Shown: positions 12,663 through 24,660, counted from the first letter of the stretch. The stretch is DNA of 64,000 nt from Lyophyllum atratum (GCA_014905825.1 JACGCN010000002.1:2790001-2854000); one strand, 5' to 3'. The notes: a model not told the origin generated them from the letters alone. A program made the numbers and translations.

Positions 12663-13528
12663 CGGTAATAAAAATGATTCGGGACGTACCAATGTAGAAC
12701 TGGGCGCCTGGATATGAACTAGCGACGTGAAGAGCAATCTACGAAAACCGGTTAATATCGATATTCATGACGACTTCGTGAATGTCCACGTACAATTTCG
12801 CCACGGATGAGGTACTCGCCAGCGGGAAGAGAAGCGGGGATTTTGACAGAGTGCTTTCCTGTCATCGGAATGAGTAGGAAATTCATCGATGTCTCCAAAT
12901 ATACATACCACCGCTGGTGTTCACGACGTCTGTCGCCCACTGCTGGGTGCTGGGGTTCAAGAGGCCAGAAGAGTAGATCTTGGTCCAGACTGCACCCTGA
13001 CCGTTGAACGAGGCGGCAGTCGAGGGAGCCTTGGCGATGTACACCTGCACAGCTCCCTTGTGTCCACCAGAGATGGGATCCTCTCCAGTGCGTTGGTCAT
13101 GTTGGTGCCACTCGAGTCTAGCCATCGGATGCTAATTAGTATTCTAACTTTCAACTTGTAGGATCGAAGGGCTGGGCGTACTGGATCGTGGCGCCTGAGG
13201 GGATGGAGACAGTACCAGTAGCACTAGCAGCAGTCCCGCCGACGTTGCAGGTCAAGTCGGTGGAAGTCACATCGGTGACGGGGTTGTTGTTTGGCGGGAA
13301 ACGGAGATAAGTGTTTTTGCCCTGATCAACCTACAAAAGCCCGGCAGGAATTGAGTCAGGCCCATTGGGAAATTTGCCCGGGGAGGCCACTCACGCCATT
13401 GACCCAAAGGTACTGCATAGTGACTAGATGGCTAGGGTGAGGTTAATAATATTATTGAGACTAGACGACAACGTACAATGGGCATTAGCCAGCGCCGCCG
13501 AAGCGAGAATTGGGAGTACGAACTTCAT
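6062..13528 (-). CDS. AA9 lytic polysaccharide monooxygenase, intron split by a LINE
   Basis: This is a copper-dependent secreted AA9 (former GH61) LPMO that cleaves cellulose oxidatively. The start [17 protein letters not shown] is a signal peptide whose cleavage exposes His17, the first copper ligand. LEWHQH and GGHKGAV supply the second His, IALH the conserved second-sphere His, and GAQFYIGC the Gln/axial Tyr. The protein ends DPGIT-VNIYNN...VWSG like other AA9 members and has no CBM1. Eight exons are needed. The intron between FYIG and CAQVKI (6274-12689) holds the whole retrotransposon. Its gtacgt donor and cag acceptor are intact, and without the insert it would be 58 bp, matching the 58 bp intron of the neighbouring paralogue. 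All coding exons remain open, so the gene is dead only if a 6.4 kb intron cannot be spliced. Confidence 0.85.
6301..6314. repeat. Left target site duplication of the LINE
   Basis: AAAGCGGTAATAAA here matches 12659-12672. The duplicated block is 12-14 bp; its left limit is blurred because the right copy follows the A-tail. Both copies lie in the AA9 intron. Confidence 0.85.
6493..8349 (+). CDS. LINE ORF1, gag-like nucleic-acid-binding protein
   Basis: The first ATG of the open frame is at 6493 and the protein is 618 aa. It should coat the element RNA during retrotransposition. The N-terminal third is Pro/Gln-rich, then helical. At residues about 385-455 there is a cluster of three zinc knuckles: CLKC...[19 protein letters not shown] and CVNC...HPSSARTC, as in ORF1 of I, Jockey and Tad elements. 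The C-terminus is rich in Gly, Arg, Gln and Pro, as expected for RNA binding. Its stop overlaps the ORF2 start by 10 nt. Confidence 0.9.
   Translation: MPGPAAKAANAKSRNPPGSTPTPPPSSQTQGDADSQNTHAQISKITSITGARKWMEDMVHITEDEDVTPADLKRALSLLLKKEGVPFEVAEGIKAIGYFVEWMSFNVMRQVAGDAIKRAWDDLNLEDKLEDKLGAVLETSIVSIKGIAEEARDKVGSAGNQVPTTQGGPVRTFADLFQRRQAMAMDAEHQEVIGRSETRDKQVLIDPTEGTGANGMAELTEKLLLEKAKMAMTLMGIEAGDAPDLDFVSVRKLRNGGALYEMNSSEAAEWLKKEDVKKAFLEKFGADAMVKDRTYPVFVEFVPTSLGDDASREIREIERSNGWAEGDIANAKWVRAPHARANPHQRTAHLILACGTKDAANRAIARGLVIEGKRVLARKLDQEPRRCLKCQFYGRTHIASECKQIHETCGTCAGHHRTKDCKEADTRKFACVNCRARGWRDDHPSSARTCPVFLEAKERMKQRTPELRYKFYPTNDPTTWARTDSGSAEMESGQYTRGWEKPEEGWTTVRRRTMGGRGYEGGRGEGTNHPMTGLGQGRLAGGTPGQGGGERRDQTGGPGNARAPTQPPSQALPTSQPPGTQTSLFQYNWISEERRKAMATPSNGTQWADDDNTWQGWN
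8340..12365 (+). CDS. LINE ORF2: endonuclease, reverse transcriptase, RNase H
   Basis: This 1341-aa polyprotein performs target-primed reverse transcription. Residues about 30-250 are an APE-type endonuclease: ICIQEPHF has the catalytic Glu, [12 protein letters not shown] the Asp/Asn pair, and TDHFPI the terminal Asp-His. The reverse transcriptase (about 480-770) shows [23 protein letters not shown] and the catalytic WADDTFF, where Trp-Ala replaces the usual Tyr-Ala before DD. RNase H (about 1020-1160) has YTDGSG, EGECVG, GTDNQAG and [14 protein letters not shown], a complete DEDD set. A CCHC finger CPGC...HFLLEC lies near 1257. The true ATG at 8340 overlaps ORF1 within ATGGAATTGA, and the frame differs from ORF1, so reinitiation after ORF1 is the likely mode of translation. 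Confidence 0.95.
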   Translation: MELNRARANVGGMGRIRERGNEEEERGRRKTLTIWQQNLNKSLDAQLDMLNSLRDRHDIICIQEPHFDFNKQSRATQKWIPVYPKGHDPDHPERTRALILVNRNIATGSWTRLEVDSADVAAIRIQTAQCPVRIFCIYNACDHSRSMNAVRNFLQSREGRRTRGEGCADLWMGDFNRHHPRWDDERNRHLFTRANVEAAEELLEAVEQHEMDMALPPGVPTLKHLVTGNLTRPDNVFVSSTLMDAVMECRVIPQDRPPKTDHFPIQTVIQLETEASRVEDGRNFKEVDWEKFVESLEERLRGKDTGEIRTREEFDERLEGLVEAIRATIIGRVPEKKPSPYVKRWWCKELSNMRKSVKELGRESWRKRDMEGHPAHERYRRARNDYAQKIKETKRAFWQAWLESIDAKTVWDANRFVTKPAGDGGRTRIPTLKVREEGGGVREVQDNKEKARLFHKAFFYEPPQTAGIPEDYEYPPPKFAWTPITDQEIHRAIQKLSPFKAHGLSGIPNVVLIKARSTIVPHLGPIFRATFDLEVYPARWKVFNTVVLRKAGKDDYGNPNSYRPIALLDTMAKVLSSCVKNRLTFYAEKTGMLPRTQFGGRPGRATTDSLHLLVDFIKRAWRKGHEVVVLFLDVKGAFPNTVPAVLAHDMRRKGVPDEVVRWFERKMEGRETVISFDDFKSDRIPVNCGLDQGCNTSGTCYNFYSASQIEGASGDRGELAAAWADDTFFAAEAPRMEEAAEKVVAMMERDRGGEDWAKEHFSTYEVHKFACVGFSRRKEVDPNNPRKRKPATRPPVTIAGHRIEPKTSHKFLGVILDQELRFHEHVAYAVGKGASWVSQTKHLAKTNGGMGNGFARQLYQAVVIPSMLYAADVWCTPDTRTGGGAIIKGSRGFTKKLARVQRAAAIQILGAYRTTPNDFLDVHADLLPMDVQIMKICARSASRMAALPAGHPILRPARKAAKMVKRHRSPLHYVMQWLGEDPKRVETIDVIRLPPDWTCPVEVMVDSRAEDAMERERENEADIRVYTDGSGYKGQVGAAAVLYRGFAQPKVLRKHIGAERDHTVFEGECVGQILGMELIRREVGVRTASLGTDNQAGMAALTQPGPGTARYLVDQVMQGIQRIKGRNPNIDIQIYWTPAHKGIPGNERADREAKKAAEGKTTVGIALPFLAGALPVSKAAIRRRQKKEIRKRADEVFKKSPRFERMKAIDPSLPSRKFHQLTKGLPRKHAALLFQMRANHCPLNQYLHRFKKIESPKCPGCREKDETVKHFLLECPAYQQQRTRLHEIVRPGPDALGTLLSDPKATKALFMFVTETRRFEEALGDMYLHTERRREPRTQAT
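12420..12451 (+). repeat. (TTAC)n microsatellite in LINE 3' UTR
   Basis: About seven to eight tandem TTAC units lie in the 3' UTR. Simple repeats near the 3' end are common in I/Tad-type LINEs and may be added or slip during reverse transcription. Confidence 0.9.
12632..12660 (+). repeat. Poly(A) tail of the LINE
   Basis: An uninterrupted run of about 29 A follows GAAT and is followed at once by the right target-site copy. It marks the 3' end of the element. Its purity suggests a recent insertion. Confidence 0.92.
12659..12672. repeat. Right target site duplication of the LINE
   Basis: Second copy of AAAGCGGTAATAAA (see 6301-6314); its first one or two A residues could belong to the A-tail. 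Confidence 0.85.
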
Positions 13529-14629
13529 GTTGAGCTAAAGGATCGCAGCAGCATGGAAGCTCTCCTTTATATGACGATCAAGAACCAGGATTCGCCGCAT
13601 GACGAGGTATTAAACACTTCAATGATCCCGATGGCGTCTCCCGACCGAAGTTGAAGCGGGAAAGGGATATTCATCGGCGGAAGATAGACAGAAGATGCAA
13701 TGTGCGAGTAAACGATGGTAGGCGACGGCAGCCTGTCTTCGATAGTTCCGGTGTCATCTGCCTCCCTCGAGCGAATGTCAGAGATAGATGGGTCGCTGGC
13801 AATAGTGAATCTCACTCCCGGCCATGCGGCATTGTGTGCTTGAAATCAGGTCGCGAACGTCATCACCCCCAATCTGCGTTTTCAGTGTGCTTGGCATTCA
13901 CCACGAGTTAGTCTTGGCAACATACTAAATCACAAGGATTCGACGAGAAGTCTCGAGCAATGCGAGAGAAAAATGCAGGCGGTTCAAGTATTGCTTAGAG
14001 CAAGAAGCAGCACTTCGAAAAGCTCGATTGATGAAGAGAGCTCCAAAAAGAAATCCGCCGAAAAAGGTCGTGTATGTCGCAATACATGAAGTTCCCGATC
14101 AACCAGACCGCACAGAAGCAGCAAGAACGGTATAGGGCCCAGGAGTGTAGAGGTCGCACTGAAAAAAAAAGTTGGACTATCGAGCACTGTACCTAGAACT
14201 GTCAACAAAAATTCACATAGATACCAAGATCGGTGCTTAACGTTTTAACAACCACCTGGTAGAGCAACCTTCTGTAGACACGGAATGCAAGCAACCCAGT
14301 GCCGCAGAGTGCCGCTTCCGCGGCACCATCGCAGTTCGTGAAGGCAATGCAGAGCTGAAAAGGCGAACGCAATACCAGAGCACATTCTTGACGTAACCAT
14401 AGCAATTCTTGCGCCCGAGATTGAGGCGGCGGCGAGTGTTTTTTGCGAAAGTGGATGAGACATACCAAAATCATAGCAAACGTTTCATAGCTCTCGCTTC
14501 TTACTGCGTCTAATTCAATTGATTGATTGCTTGTGAAAGGTTATAGAACGTCATCTGCAAGGTCGACTGTAGCATAAGCTAGTATCCAGAAAAACCACAG
14601 CCTTCGCGCTTTGGATGAAACGCCGGAGT
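13529..14629. other. Promoter of first AA9 gene and spacer between paralogues
   Basis: No supported gene. It holds a 23-nt block at 14407-14429 that recurs with one mismatch at 16038-16060 upstream of the second AA9 gene. Short frames here lack motifs. Confidence 0.55.
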
Positions 14630-15734
14630 TCAACCAGACCAGACAGCAGGGCCAGGGGCGGTGTAGCTTTGCAGGTTGTTGTAGATGTTGACCTAGAAAA
14701 GGGATAGTTAAGAACGCGCACCGATGCTCCAAAGTGGAGACATACCGTGATACCGGGATCACTGCCTTTATAGGCACCTGGCAGGGCGACCTTCGGCGGG
14801 CTCGCACTACCGCCGCCAGAGATCTTGACCTGGGCACATCCTGTTCAAAAAGTGGACTCAGCGAACGACAGATGATGCAGGGCTGGGAAGCAACGGACCA
14901 ATGTAGAATTGAGCTCCGGGGTAGCTCGACGCCACGTGGAGTGCGATCTGGGGAAGTGTCACCGTCAACCTGTGCTCTCTCCATACGACGAGGCAGAGTT
15001 CTTACGATTTCAGCGCGAAGAAGGTATTCTCCTGCTGGAAGCGAAGCTGGGATTGTGACGCTGTGCTTGCCTGAATCGAAGAAGTACCATCACTAACACG
15101 TCCACAGAAGCGTCTCGAGACAATATACCAGAGTTGGTGTTGACGATGTCCGTCGCCCATTGCTGAGTGCTGGGGTTGACGAGGCCCGAGGAGTAGATCT
15201 TGGTCCAGACTGCACCCTGGCCATTGAATGTGGCTGCGGTTGAAGGCGCTTTGGCAATGTAGACCTGCACGGGTCCTTTGTGTCCACCGGATATGGGATC
15301 TTCACCAGTACGTTGCGCATGCTGGTGCCACTCGAAACTAAATGAAGGAAGAACTTATTACAATGTGCAAATATGACGGCGGAAGACGCCTACGTTATAC
15401 TGGCGCCGGCAGAAATGGTTGCAGTGGAGACACCGCCACCCGAGAGCCCGTTGACGTTGCAAGTCAGGTCAGTAGAAGTGACGTCCGTAACGGGATTATT
15501 GTTTGGTGGAATGCGGATATAAGTATTCAGCCCTTGGTCAACCTGAAATGTAAAACTGATATTTAGCGAGATCTGCACAAAGCGAGGGCGCGCAGCACTC
15601 ACCCCGTTATTCCAGATATACTGCATGGTGACTAGATAATAATGTGTTACAGCATATTTTTGAATTTGATTGGAAAACGTACAGTGAGCATTGGCGAGTG
15701 CCGCCGTCGCGAGAAGGGAAAGTGCCAACTTCAT
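14630..15734 (-). CDS. AA9 lytic polysaccharide monooxygenase (second paralogue)
   Basis: This is a close paralogue of the first AA9 gene with the same eight-exon plan and no transposon. The product is about 235 aa and secreted. [17 protein letters not shown] gives a signal peptide and mature N-terminal His17; [11 protein letters not shown] continues after the first intron. [15 protein letters not shown] and GGHKGPV give the second copper His, IALH the second-sphere His, and GAQFYIG the Gln and axial Tyr. It ends in [13 protein letters not shown]. The intron that hosts the LINE in the neighbour is here 14841-14898, 58 bp, which gives an internal empty-site control. The tandem arrangement suggests local duplication. 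Substrate is likely cellulose; regioselectivity cannot be read from sequence. There is no CBM1. Confidence 0.92.
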
Positions 15735-16634
15735 AGTGGACTGGCTTGTTAGGAGCTATCGGCTGGGCTGCATGTCTTTATACTGCGAAGTCAAAATATC
15801 CCCGACCACGGAGGCAAGCTCCACAGTAATTCTGAACCTACGCGAACAAAAATAGGCCACCATCCTACTAACGACGCACAGAAATAGCACAACCGGGTCA
15901 TTTGCAGGCTTTGAAGGCAGCAACGGACGTCACCTGCATGCCGTGCATCGGTGCCGGGGCCTGCAAAGAGGCAGCTGCCGGTGGACGTGGGGAAGCTGAT
16001 TTGACGAAAGGAGCAGCGGGAAGGGGTCACGATGGCCTCTTGCGTCCGAGATTGAGGCGGGGAGGATTTATTTCGGAAGTAGACATGGCGTCACCTAGCT
16101 CTTGGGCTTGGAAATAAAAAATCAGAGCTGTGCCAAGAGCCTGAACCTCGGAAGACGAGATACGGAACGAGGACGGCACGTCGAACGCGTTGTGATTTCT
16201 GAGGGTTCCACATCTACCGACGCGATTTGTCAGGAATCGTGACAGAAACTTCGTTAGGAAGAAACCGTTGGTGCTGTTCCTCAAGCGATCGTGATGAACG
16301 AAGGCGGGCAATTTTTTTGAATTTCTGTTGCATGGAGCGTGAAGAACATGAGGGCAGATGAGGGCTCTCAGACGCTCGTTAAGTTGGATTTTAAACTCCG
16401 CTCACTGCACGTTCGACTTGCTCGTCGTTCACGTCGGTCAACGTCTTCCTCCTGGACCACCTCCGCCCTGTACTGCATCTTTACCGAGGTACTCATTTCC
16501 TGGATATCTCGGAGCCGACAAATCAACAAGGTTCTCTAAACTTCGGAACATTCTAAGATCGCGGCCTGGCGACAAACTGCCGTTCGCGTCCCACCACTCA
16601 GAGGATCTGACGTATCAATAGGACGCATGAACAC
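15735..16634. other. Divergent upstream region, second AA9 and cyclophilin genes
   Basis: This is the shared upstream region of AA9 (-) and the PPIL4-like gene (+). It contains the second copy of the 23-nt block (16038-16060), and similarity to the first copy weakly continues for about 25 bp. No gene is supported. Confidence 0.5.
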
Positions 16635-18217
16635 ATGTCTGTTCTTCTAGAAACATCGCTGGGTGACCTTGTCATTGACCTGGAGGTTGATGCATGCCCA
16701 AGGACATGCGAGAACTTTCTCAAGCTGTGTAAAGTGTACTACTATAACCTCAACGCATTTTTCAACGGTGAGCCGGTGTAATGCCTGTCAGGCCATAAAA
16801 TTCACTAACAAAACCCCTTCTGGCAGTATCGAAAGACTTCCTAGCTCAAACTGGGGACCCCACTGCGACAGGAACCGGTGGCGAATCAATATGGTCATAC
16901 ATCGCGTCTGGGTCGTCCTCAAAAACACCGGTACCTCGCTACTTTGAACCTGAGATCCGTCCCAAGCTGAAGCACACACAAAGAGGCACCGTGTCCATGG
17001 CCGTTGCGCCTGCGCTGGACGGCGCCAAGGGTGGATGCGGAAGCCAGTTCTTTGTCACGTTGGGTGACAACATCGACTACCTCGATGGCAAGCACGCAGT
17101 ATTTGGACATGTCGTGGAGGGGGAAGATACTTTGGACAAGATGAACGAGGTTTTCACCGACCAGGATGGCCGGCCGTTCAAGGACATCAGAATACGCCAC
17201 GTCGTGATCCTTGGTACGAACCTTATCTTGTGGCTGCTATCTTGCCTCCTATGTACAAACCCGCAACTGACTACGGCGCAGATGATCCGTTTCCAGATCC
17301 ACCTGGTCTTATTCAGCCTCCGTCATCCCCGACTCGCCCACCGGATAACTCAACTCGAATCGCCGAAGACGAAGACCCGCTTGCCACGTTACCAGAAGAG
17401 GAGGAAGAGAAGATTCGTCGCGAAAAGGCTGCAGCCGCATCAGCATTGACACTCGAAATGGTTGGCGACCTTCCATTCGCAAACGTCCGGCCTCCAGAGA
17501 ACGTGTTGTTCGTATGCAAACTGAATGCTGTAACGCGCGACGAGGATCTGGAGCTTATCTTTTCGCGCTTCGGAACAATCATGAGCTGTCAGGTTATTCG
17601 AGACAAAAGGACAGGTGACTCGCTGCAATACGCTTTCATCGAGTTCGATAAGCGAGAAGAGGCTGAACAGGTATGGGTCTCTCCAATTTAGTACTTATCT
17701 GATGCAGCCCTGACGTCGGCGATTTCTTAGGCCTACTTTAAAATGCAGAATGTCCTGGTTGACGACCGAAGGATATGGGTAGATTTGTACGTCGCGTTCT
17801 ATATTTACATTCGCGCTTCCTTCTTCGCTACCATGCCTGACCTAACGCCCTTACAGCTCGCAGTCTGTGGCAAGAATGAATACGCATTGGTCCAACGACG
17901 TGAAACAGGGTCCGAGAGTGGGCGCCAAGGGCCGTGGTGGATTCGCTGGTCGCGAAGACCTAGAAAAGACGCGTCGCTACCGGGACGAGGTTGGTCCTGC
18001 AAAAGCACATGGCCAGGGATATGGCATGGTGTTCGATGTTCCAGACAGCGGTTCACGCAGTCACGGAAAAAAACGAAGCCGGAGCCGGGACAGACACGAT
18101 GAGCCAAGACAAGATCGTCGGAGACGTTCGCGGTCACCAGTGCGAAGGGAGCACGACCGAAGGAGGAGCAGGAGCAGGGACAGACGCTCCGGTTATGCAG
18201 ACCGGGACCGACGATAA
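16635..18217 (+). CDS. Nuclear RRM-containing cyclophilin, PPIL4/Rct1 type
   Basis: This is a peptidyl-prolyl cis-trans isomerase linked to pre-mRNA processing and RNA polymerase II CTD biology (Rct1 in fission yeast, PPIL4 in animals). Five exons (16635-16767, 16827-17213, 17282-17670, 17731-17786, 17857-18217) sum to exactly 442 codons, which supports the model. The cyclophilin domain starts [19 protein letters not shown] and holds [15 protein letters not shown] and the VFGHVVEG block. A linker with [10 protein letters not shown] follows. The RRM has NVLFVCKLN (RNP2-like) and YAFIEFD (RNP1-like), and the RS-rich tail ([17 protein letters not shown]) is typical. I read nuclear location from the tail and the family. 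Confidence 0.93.
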
Positions 18218-18497
18218 ATTGTTGTATTTGTGCGTGTTTATTCCACCGCCACTTGAACGCAGGCATCCAATCAGAGGCCGTGCTGCCCGGCGGGCGTATC
18301 GAATTACGCGTTTTGATTCTATCTATGCCCCACAGCGTTACGTTGAGCACTTGACGCCGTATACCCGTTCAGTTCCACCCCACTATGCACTGCCCGGCCC
18401 GTTTTATCACGCTGAGATCTGTTGACGAGGTGTGAAACCGCTATATAATTGACAACTGCATGATACAGTCAGCCTCTGCTTTCTCTCCCCAACTACC

Positions 18498-19325
18498 ATG
18501 GGTGCTCAGCTATTCAACTTCAACGCCCCCGACGCTGACGTCGTTCTTCTGTCATGCGAGCGAGAAGACCCAACTGAGTTCCGCGTACACCGATGCATCC
18601 TCGCTGCCGCTTCTCCCTTTTTCTATGACATGTTTACATTACCACAGAGTCCCACCGCCGACCATCTACTCCCCATCATTCCAGTCTCAGAAACACGGAA
18701 AGTACTGGGCACTCTCCTCGAATTCCTCTATCCAATAGAGAATCCCTGTCTCGACTCCTTAGACGATCTTGTTCCCATCCTCGAAGCCGCAGTTAAATAT
18801 GACGTCGTGGGTGTCATCTCCGCCCTGCGAAAATTTCTCATATCCCCCCAATTCGTTGAGGCGCAACCCACACGCGTGTACGCCATTGCATGCCGCTTCG
18901 ACCTTGAGGAGGAAGCCAAACTCGCGTCGAAATACACCCTTGGCGTCCACATCCTTGACGCGCCTCTCTCTGAAGACCTCAAATTCATCACTGCCTACTC
19001 CTACCACCGACTTCTTGACCTCCACCGTCGCCGGACTCAGGCTGCCGTCGATATGCTGAAGATCCCGCAGGATATCAAATGCGTGCAGTGCAACGGGAGC
19101 GCCTTCTCGGTGTACGCGATACCGAAGTGGTGGTACGAATTTGAGAAGAAGGCAAGGGAGGAGCTGAGCAGGCGACCGACGACAGATGTCATATTCGGGA
19201 TGGAGTTCTTGGCGCAGGCGGCGATTGGAGCAAAGTGCACGCATTGCGCGGGCAGCATACTGGATGCGTGGATGTTTTTGCAGGATCTGAAGAAGAGCAT
19301 TGATGACCTGCCTGCTACGATATGA
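18498..19325 (+). CDS. BTB/POZ domain protein
   Basis: An intronless 275-aa protein whose ATG sits in a good context (accATGg). The BTB fold is visible from DADVVLLSCEREDPTEFRVH through CILAAASPFFYDMF to LLEFLYPIENP and LEAAVKYDV. The second half has ACRFDLEEEAKLAS and then two CxxC pairs, CVQCNG and CTHCAG, about 85 residues apart, a layout seen in many agaricomycete BTB proteins and perhaps zinc-binding. Such proteins can act as cullin-3 adaptors or in protein oligomerisation; which applies here is unknown. It belongs to a large lineage-expanded family. Confidence 0.85.
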   Translation: MGAQLFNFNAPDADVVLLSCEREDPTEFRVHRCILAAASPFFYDMFTLPQSPTADHLLPIIPVSETRKVLGTLLEFLYPIENPCLDSLDDLVPILEAAVKYDVVGVISALRKFLISPQFVEAQPTRVYAIACRFDLEEEAKLASKYTLGVHILDAPLSEDLKFITAYSYHRLLDLHRRRTQAAVDMLKIPQDIKCVQCNGSAFSVYAIPKWWYEFEKKAREELSRRPTTDVIFGMEFLAQAAIGAKCTHCAGSILDAWMFLQDLKKSIDDLPATI

Positions 19326-20166
19326 TTTTTTTTCCCTTTTTCCGTCCGCTCTTGCTTTTTTATTCATTGAACGCGAACTGCTTACAGGCGTTACATTATC
19401 CGAGTTTCATTACATGATACCCATCACCACGCATTCGACTTTTCCCTACATATAAATGTTACTATAGCCTATATACTAGTAATTACAATACGCCATCGCA
19501 GATCCAATGGCTAATGTCCTATTCACATTTTTGGAGTCGTACAGAGTGAGGACGCCGCCGCACGCTGTTGATATCGCTTGAATGGTTTGAAAACAAGGCA
19601 ATTGGGTGGACACAAGCGAAACGGTGGCGCGATGGTGTGGCGGGGCTGAATTAGAAATCCGGACTCCTAGCCCACGATCTTACATCTCCTCGTAGACTTC
19701 ATGGGATAGCTCGCCCTCCCCTGTGATTTCTACTTGATATATTTGACATAGTCTATGCAGGACTAATTCTATGAATCTTTCTGAAGGTAGCCTCTCATTT
19801 ACATTGTCATGCCTTACCTGTCGCTATCTAAATAGTCAAGACTGAATATTATTACCGAGGTTGGCCCACATTCCCTCGTTCCAACAGTAGCATTTGTTCT
19901 GGAGGTATAGGCTCGAAGAGTATGATGGAGCTGCTGTATGAAATAATTGGTGGTCTGGTCGGATGGCCACTCCCCAACGGGTTCTCGGAATGGATAGCAT
20001 TCGTCTTGGCAATTGCAAGTCCGGGTGGGAGATGGATGATGCGATGGTTCATGATCCTTCCGCGGATTCGCGACGACCCCTTTATCTAATCAAACTATGG
20101 CCATCCTACGATTTTCAATAACCTCTCCCTCTTACCACCACTATCCCCCCCGCCTTCCCACCCACC
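19326..20166. other. Intergenic
   Basis: No coding motif on either strand. The last 100 bp, rich in C/T (CTCCCTCTTACCACC), look like the core promoter and leader of the downstream dehydrogenase gene. Confidence 0.5.
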
Positions 20167-22383
<2,217 letters not shown>

Positions 22384-23226
22384 ATTGATACCGATTGATA
22401 CCGTATCGCTATGGGATGTGGGAAAAGGAAAGGGAATTTTGTATAACACTTGAATGGACTCTGTCGTGTAATATTGCAATCCCAGCCATGATTTTTCGCT
22501 CTGTCGTTCCAAGTGTTGCCGCGCATTGGCCTAGGCCTTTTCGGGTGGTGAGGACTGAAAAGTAGAACCTTGAATATTGACTAGTGGTCTAGCGTTCGAT
22601 CGCGGACGAGAGGTGAATAAGTTTCCGACGTCTGTTACGATGAATCTCTTAGGTACTTTCGTTGAGATAGAAATGTAAGAATATTCTAGGTATGCCCTAT
22701 CCTTTCTGTGTCCACATACGGCATGGGTCGAACCTGGCAAACAGCGGTGATTTTCGAGGAATAAGTAGAATCGCAATAGTTGCAGCATGGGTCACAGTAA
22801 ATATAAAGGCTCCATACCCTATCTTCTACCTTTGGAACAGTGTGAGGAGCTTGTTGCTGGTGGTAGAGCAGTTGGAGGTAAAAATCAGGGTTTTTCTTTC
22901 CATGTGTGGTCTCCCCCTGTCCCGGCCACCCCACTGGGGCCTGTCAGGGTCCCTTTCGTCGCTGCGGTCTTGCGCCCCTCGGACGCCATGTGAGGGTCCG
23001 CACTCTGCTATTCGGCGTGATGCAAGTGATTTGTGGTTGACTTTGGCCGAAAAGTGAAAGTAGCGATATCCCAGAGATATTCAAAGTATGACGGAGCAGG
23101 CCCTAATCGCTTTGAAAACCTCTAATATGAAGGTGCATTATTACATAGCACATAAACCTCTAATAAGAGGGCTCATTCCCCTTGCATGTAGACGCGAGAA
23201 GAACATAGTTAGATGCTCAAACTAAA
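22384..23226. other. Convergent 3' intergenic region
   Basis: Lies between the 3' ends of the dehydrogenase (+) and the kinase (-). No gene, repeat or RNA recognised. Confidence 0.55.
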
Positions 23227-24653
23227 CTACTCTGCAAGCCAGGGATCACTGAGCAATTCCGAGGCAGAGGCTCGCTTTTCCTCTGTCCAAGTCAAGGTCC
23301 GTCTCATAAAAGCGAGGAATGCTTTCGAGTCCTCGACCGTCATGGTCTTTTTAGCATGTTCCAGAGAAGACGCAAGGACCGACTCGAGCGTCTCATTCGG
23401 GGCGTTCCCTTTGGCAGACCCATCGTCATTGAAAAATTCGAGAGCGCGTGGACCCGAGTCGGCTAGGAGCGCTACCGGGGGAGGTCCAAGCAGAGTAGCC
23501 ATCCGAGCGAGCTGGTTCTTGTCAGCAGTCTCCTCATCTGGCGCACCTCTTCGGGAGAAGAGGTGTCGACCGAACATGAAGTCCCATACCTATATCGATT
23601 ATCAATAACGATGAGGGAAGAGACAATGATGACCACACCAACCATGCAGCCGAGATTCCAGATATCTACGGATGTGCCCCATGGGAAATTCAAGAACACC
23701 TCTGGTGCTCGATAGGGAGCTGGTTGGATGAGTCCTGTATATGAATCCTTCCCCGTACGTGCTTCACCAAAATCACATAGGACAGGTCCACTGCGCCCAC
23801 CTATCCAGCGACGCGGAGTTTTGGGAAAGTCCTTGGACTCGAAGACCACAGTCTGTCCAATGATTTTTCTCGAGCTGGGAGTTTCGATTTCCGCTTCCTC
23901 GCCTTCTTTGAGAACAGTTTGATCCTCAATGCGAAGGAGAATGTTTCTCGCTTGGAGGTCTAGAATCAAAGATGAAACAGAGGACAGAGCGTAGTATCAG
24001 GAGAGGTCAGACCTGCATGAATGATTTGGGCGCTGTGGATAAATTCCAAAGCATGTAGCATCTGGGACGCCAAATCCTTGACGTAGTAAATAGGAAAACT
24101 TCCGCCAGAGATATTGAGAAAATATTGCACGCTAACACCGAGAGGCTCATGAATGAGGAAATGGTAGTTGCGGTCGTCGTGACGAAGTTCAAACTGATCT
24201 AATGACTGCCTGACAAACTTCTTTCCGGTCGACCCGTTGGTCTTGCCGACTTTGGTTAAGGTTTCGTACGCTTTGATCTCGCGTTGGACGGAGGTATAGT
24301 CGCAGACCATGGACTTCATGCAAACGTATTCATCGCGACTATAGACGTTGAGCTTGTTTCAGGACGAAGAACAAAGGAACTGACTGAAGATCCCGGCATA
24401 TCCAGACAGTAGCGGTGGTTCCATAACCGAGTTTATAGAGGACTTGGTACTTGGAATGAAGTACGTCTCCGATACGGACTGGGTAGAAGGATTGCGGCGT
24501 GTACCATGGCCAGTTCTCTTCCTCGAGCTTTTCTGAGGCAGTGATAATGGTGAAACCCGTAGCAGGAAATAGGCGAGGAGCAACCGTCGGGGTCCCGGAC
24601 GCAGAACGAAAGTGAATAGTAGTGGTGGGTCTGAACCTCTTGAGTAAGTTCAT
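23227..24653 (-). CDS. SRPK-like serine/threonine protein kinase
   Basis: A eukaryotic protein kinase of the fungal SRPK-like set. I start at 24653 (MNLLKRF) because the frame upstream reads through a duplicated promoter block. N-lobe: YPVRIGDVLHSKYQVLYKLG with the glycine loop GYGTTATVW, then, after a 47-nt intron, DEYVCMKSM with the ATP-binding Lys. The catalytic loop reads H-A-D-L-Q-A-R-N instead of HRDxKxxN, and the metal motif is CDFGEA. PYRAPEVFLNFPWGTSVDIWNLGCM is the activation/αF region typical of SRPKs. The usual lysine of the catalytic loop is Gln, a feature of this fungal branch, so activity should not be assumed. Targets are unknown. Confidence 0.82.
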
Positions 24654-24660
24654 GGTGGGA

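Noticed and set aside
13567..13815. 82-codon antisense frame between the AA9 genes
   Set aside because: No domain, lies in the promoter of the first AA9 gene.
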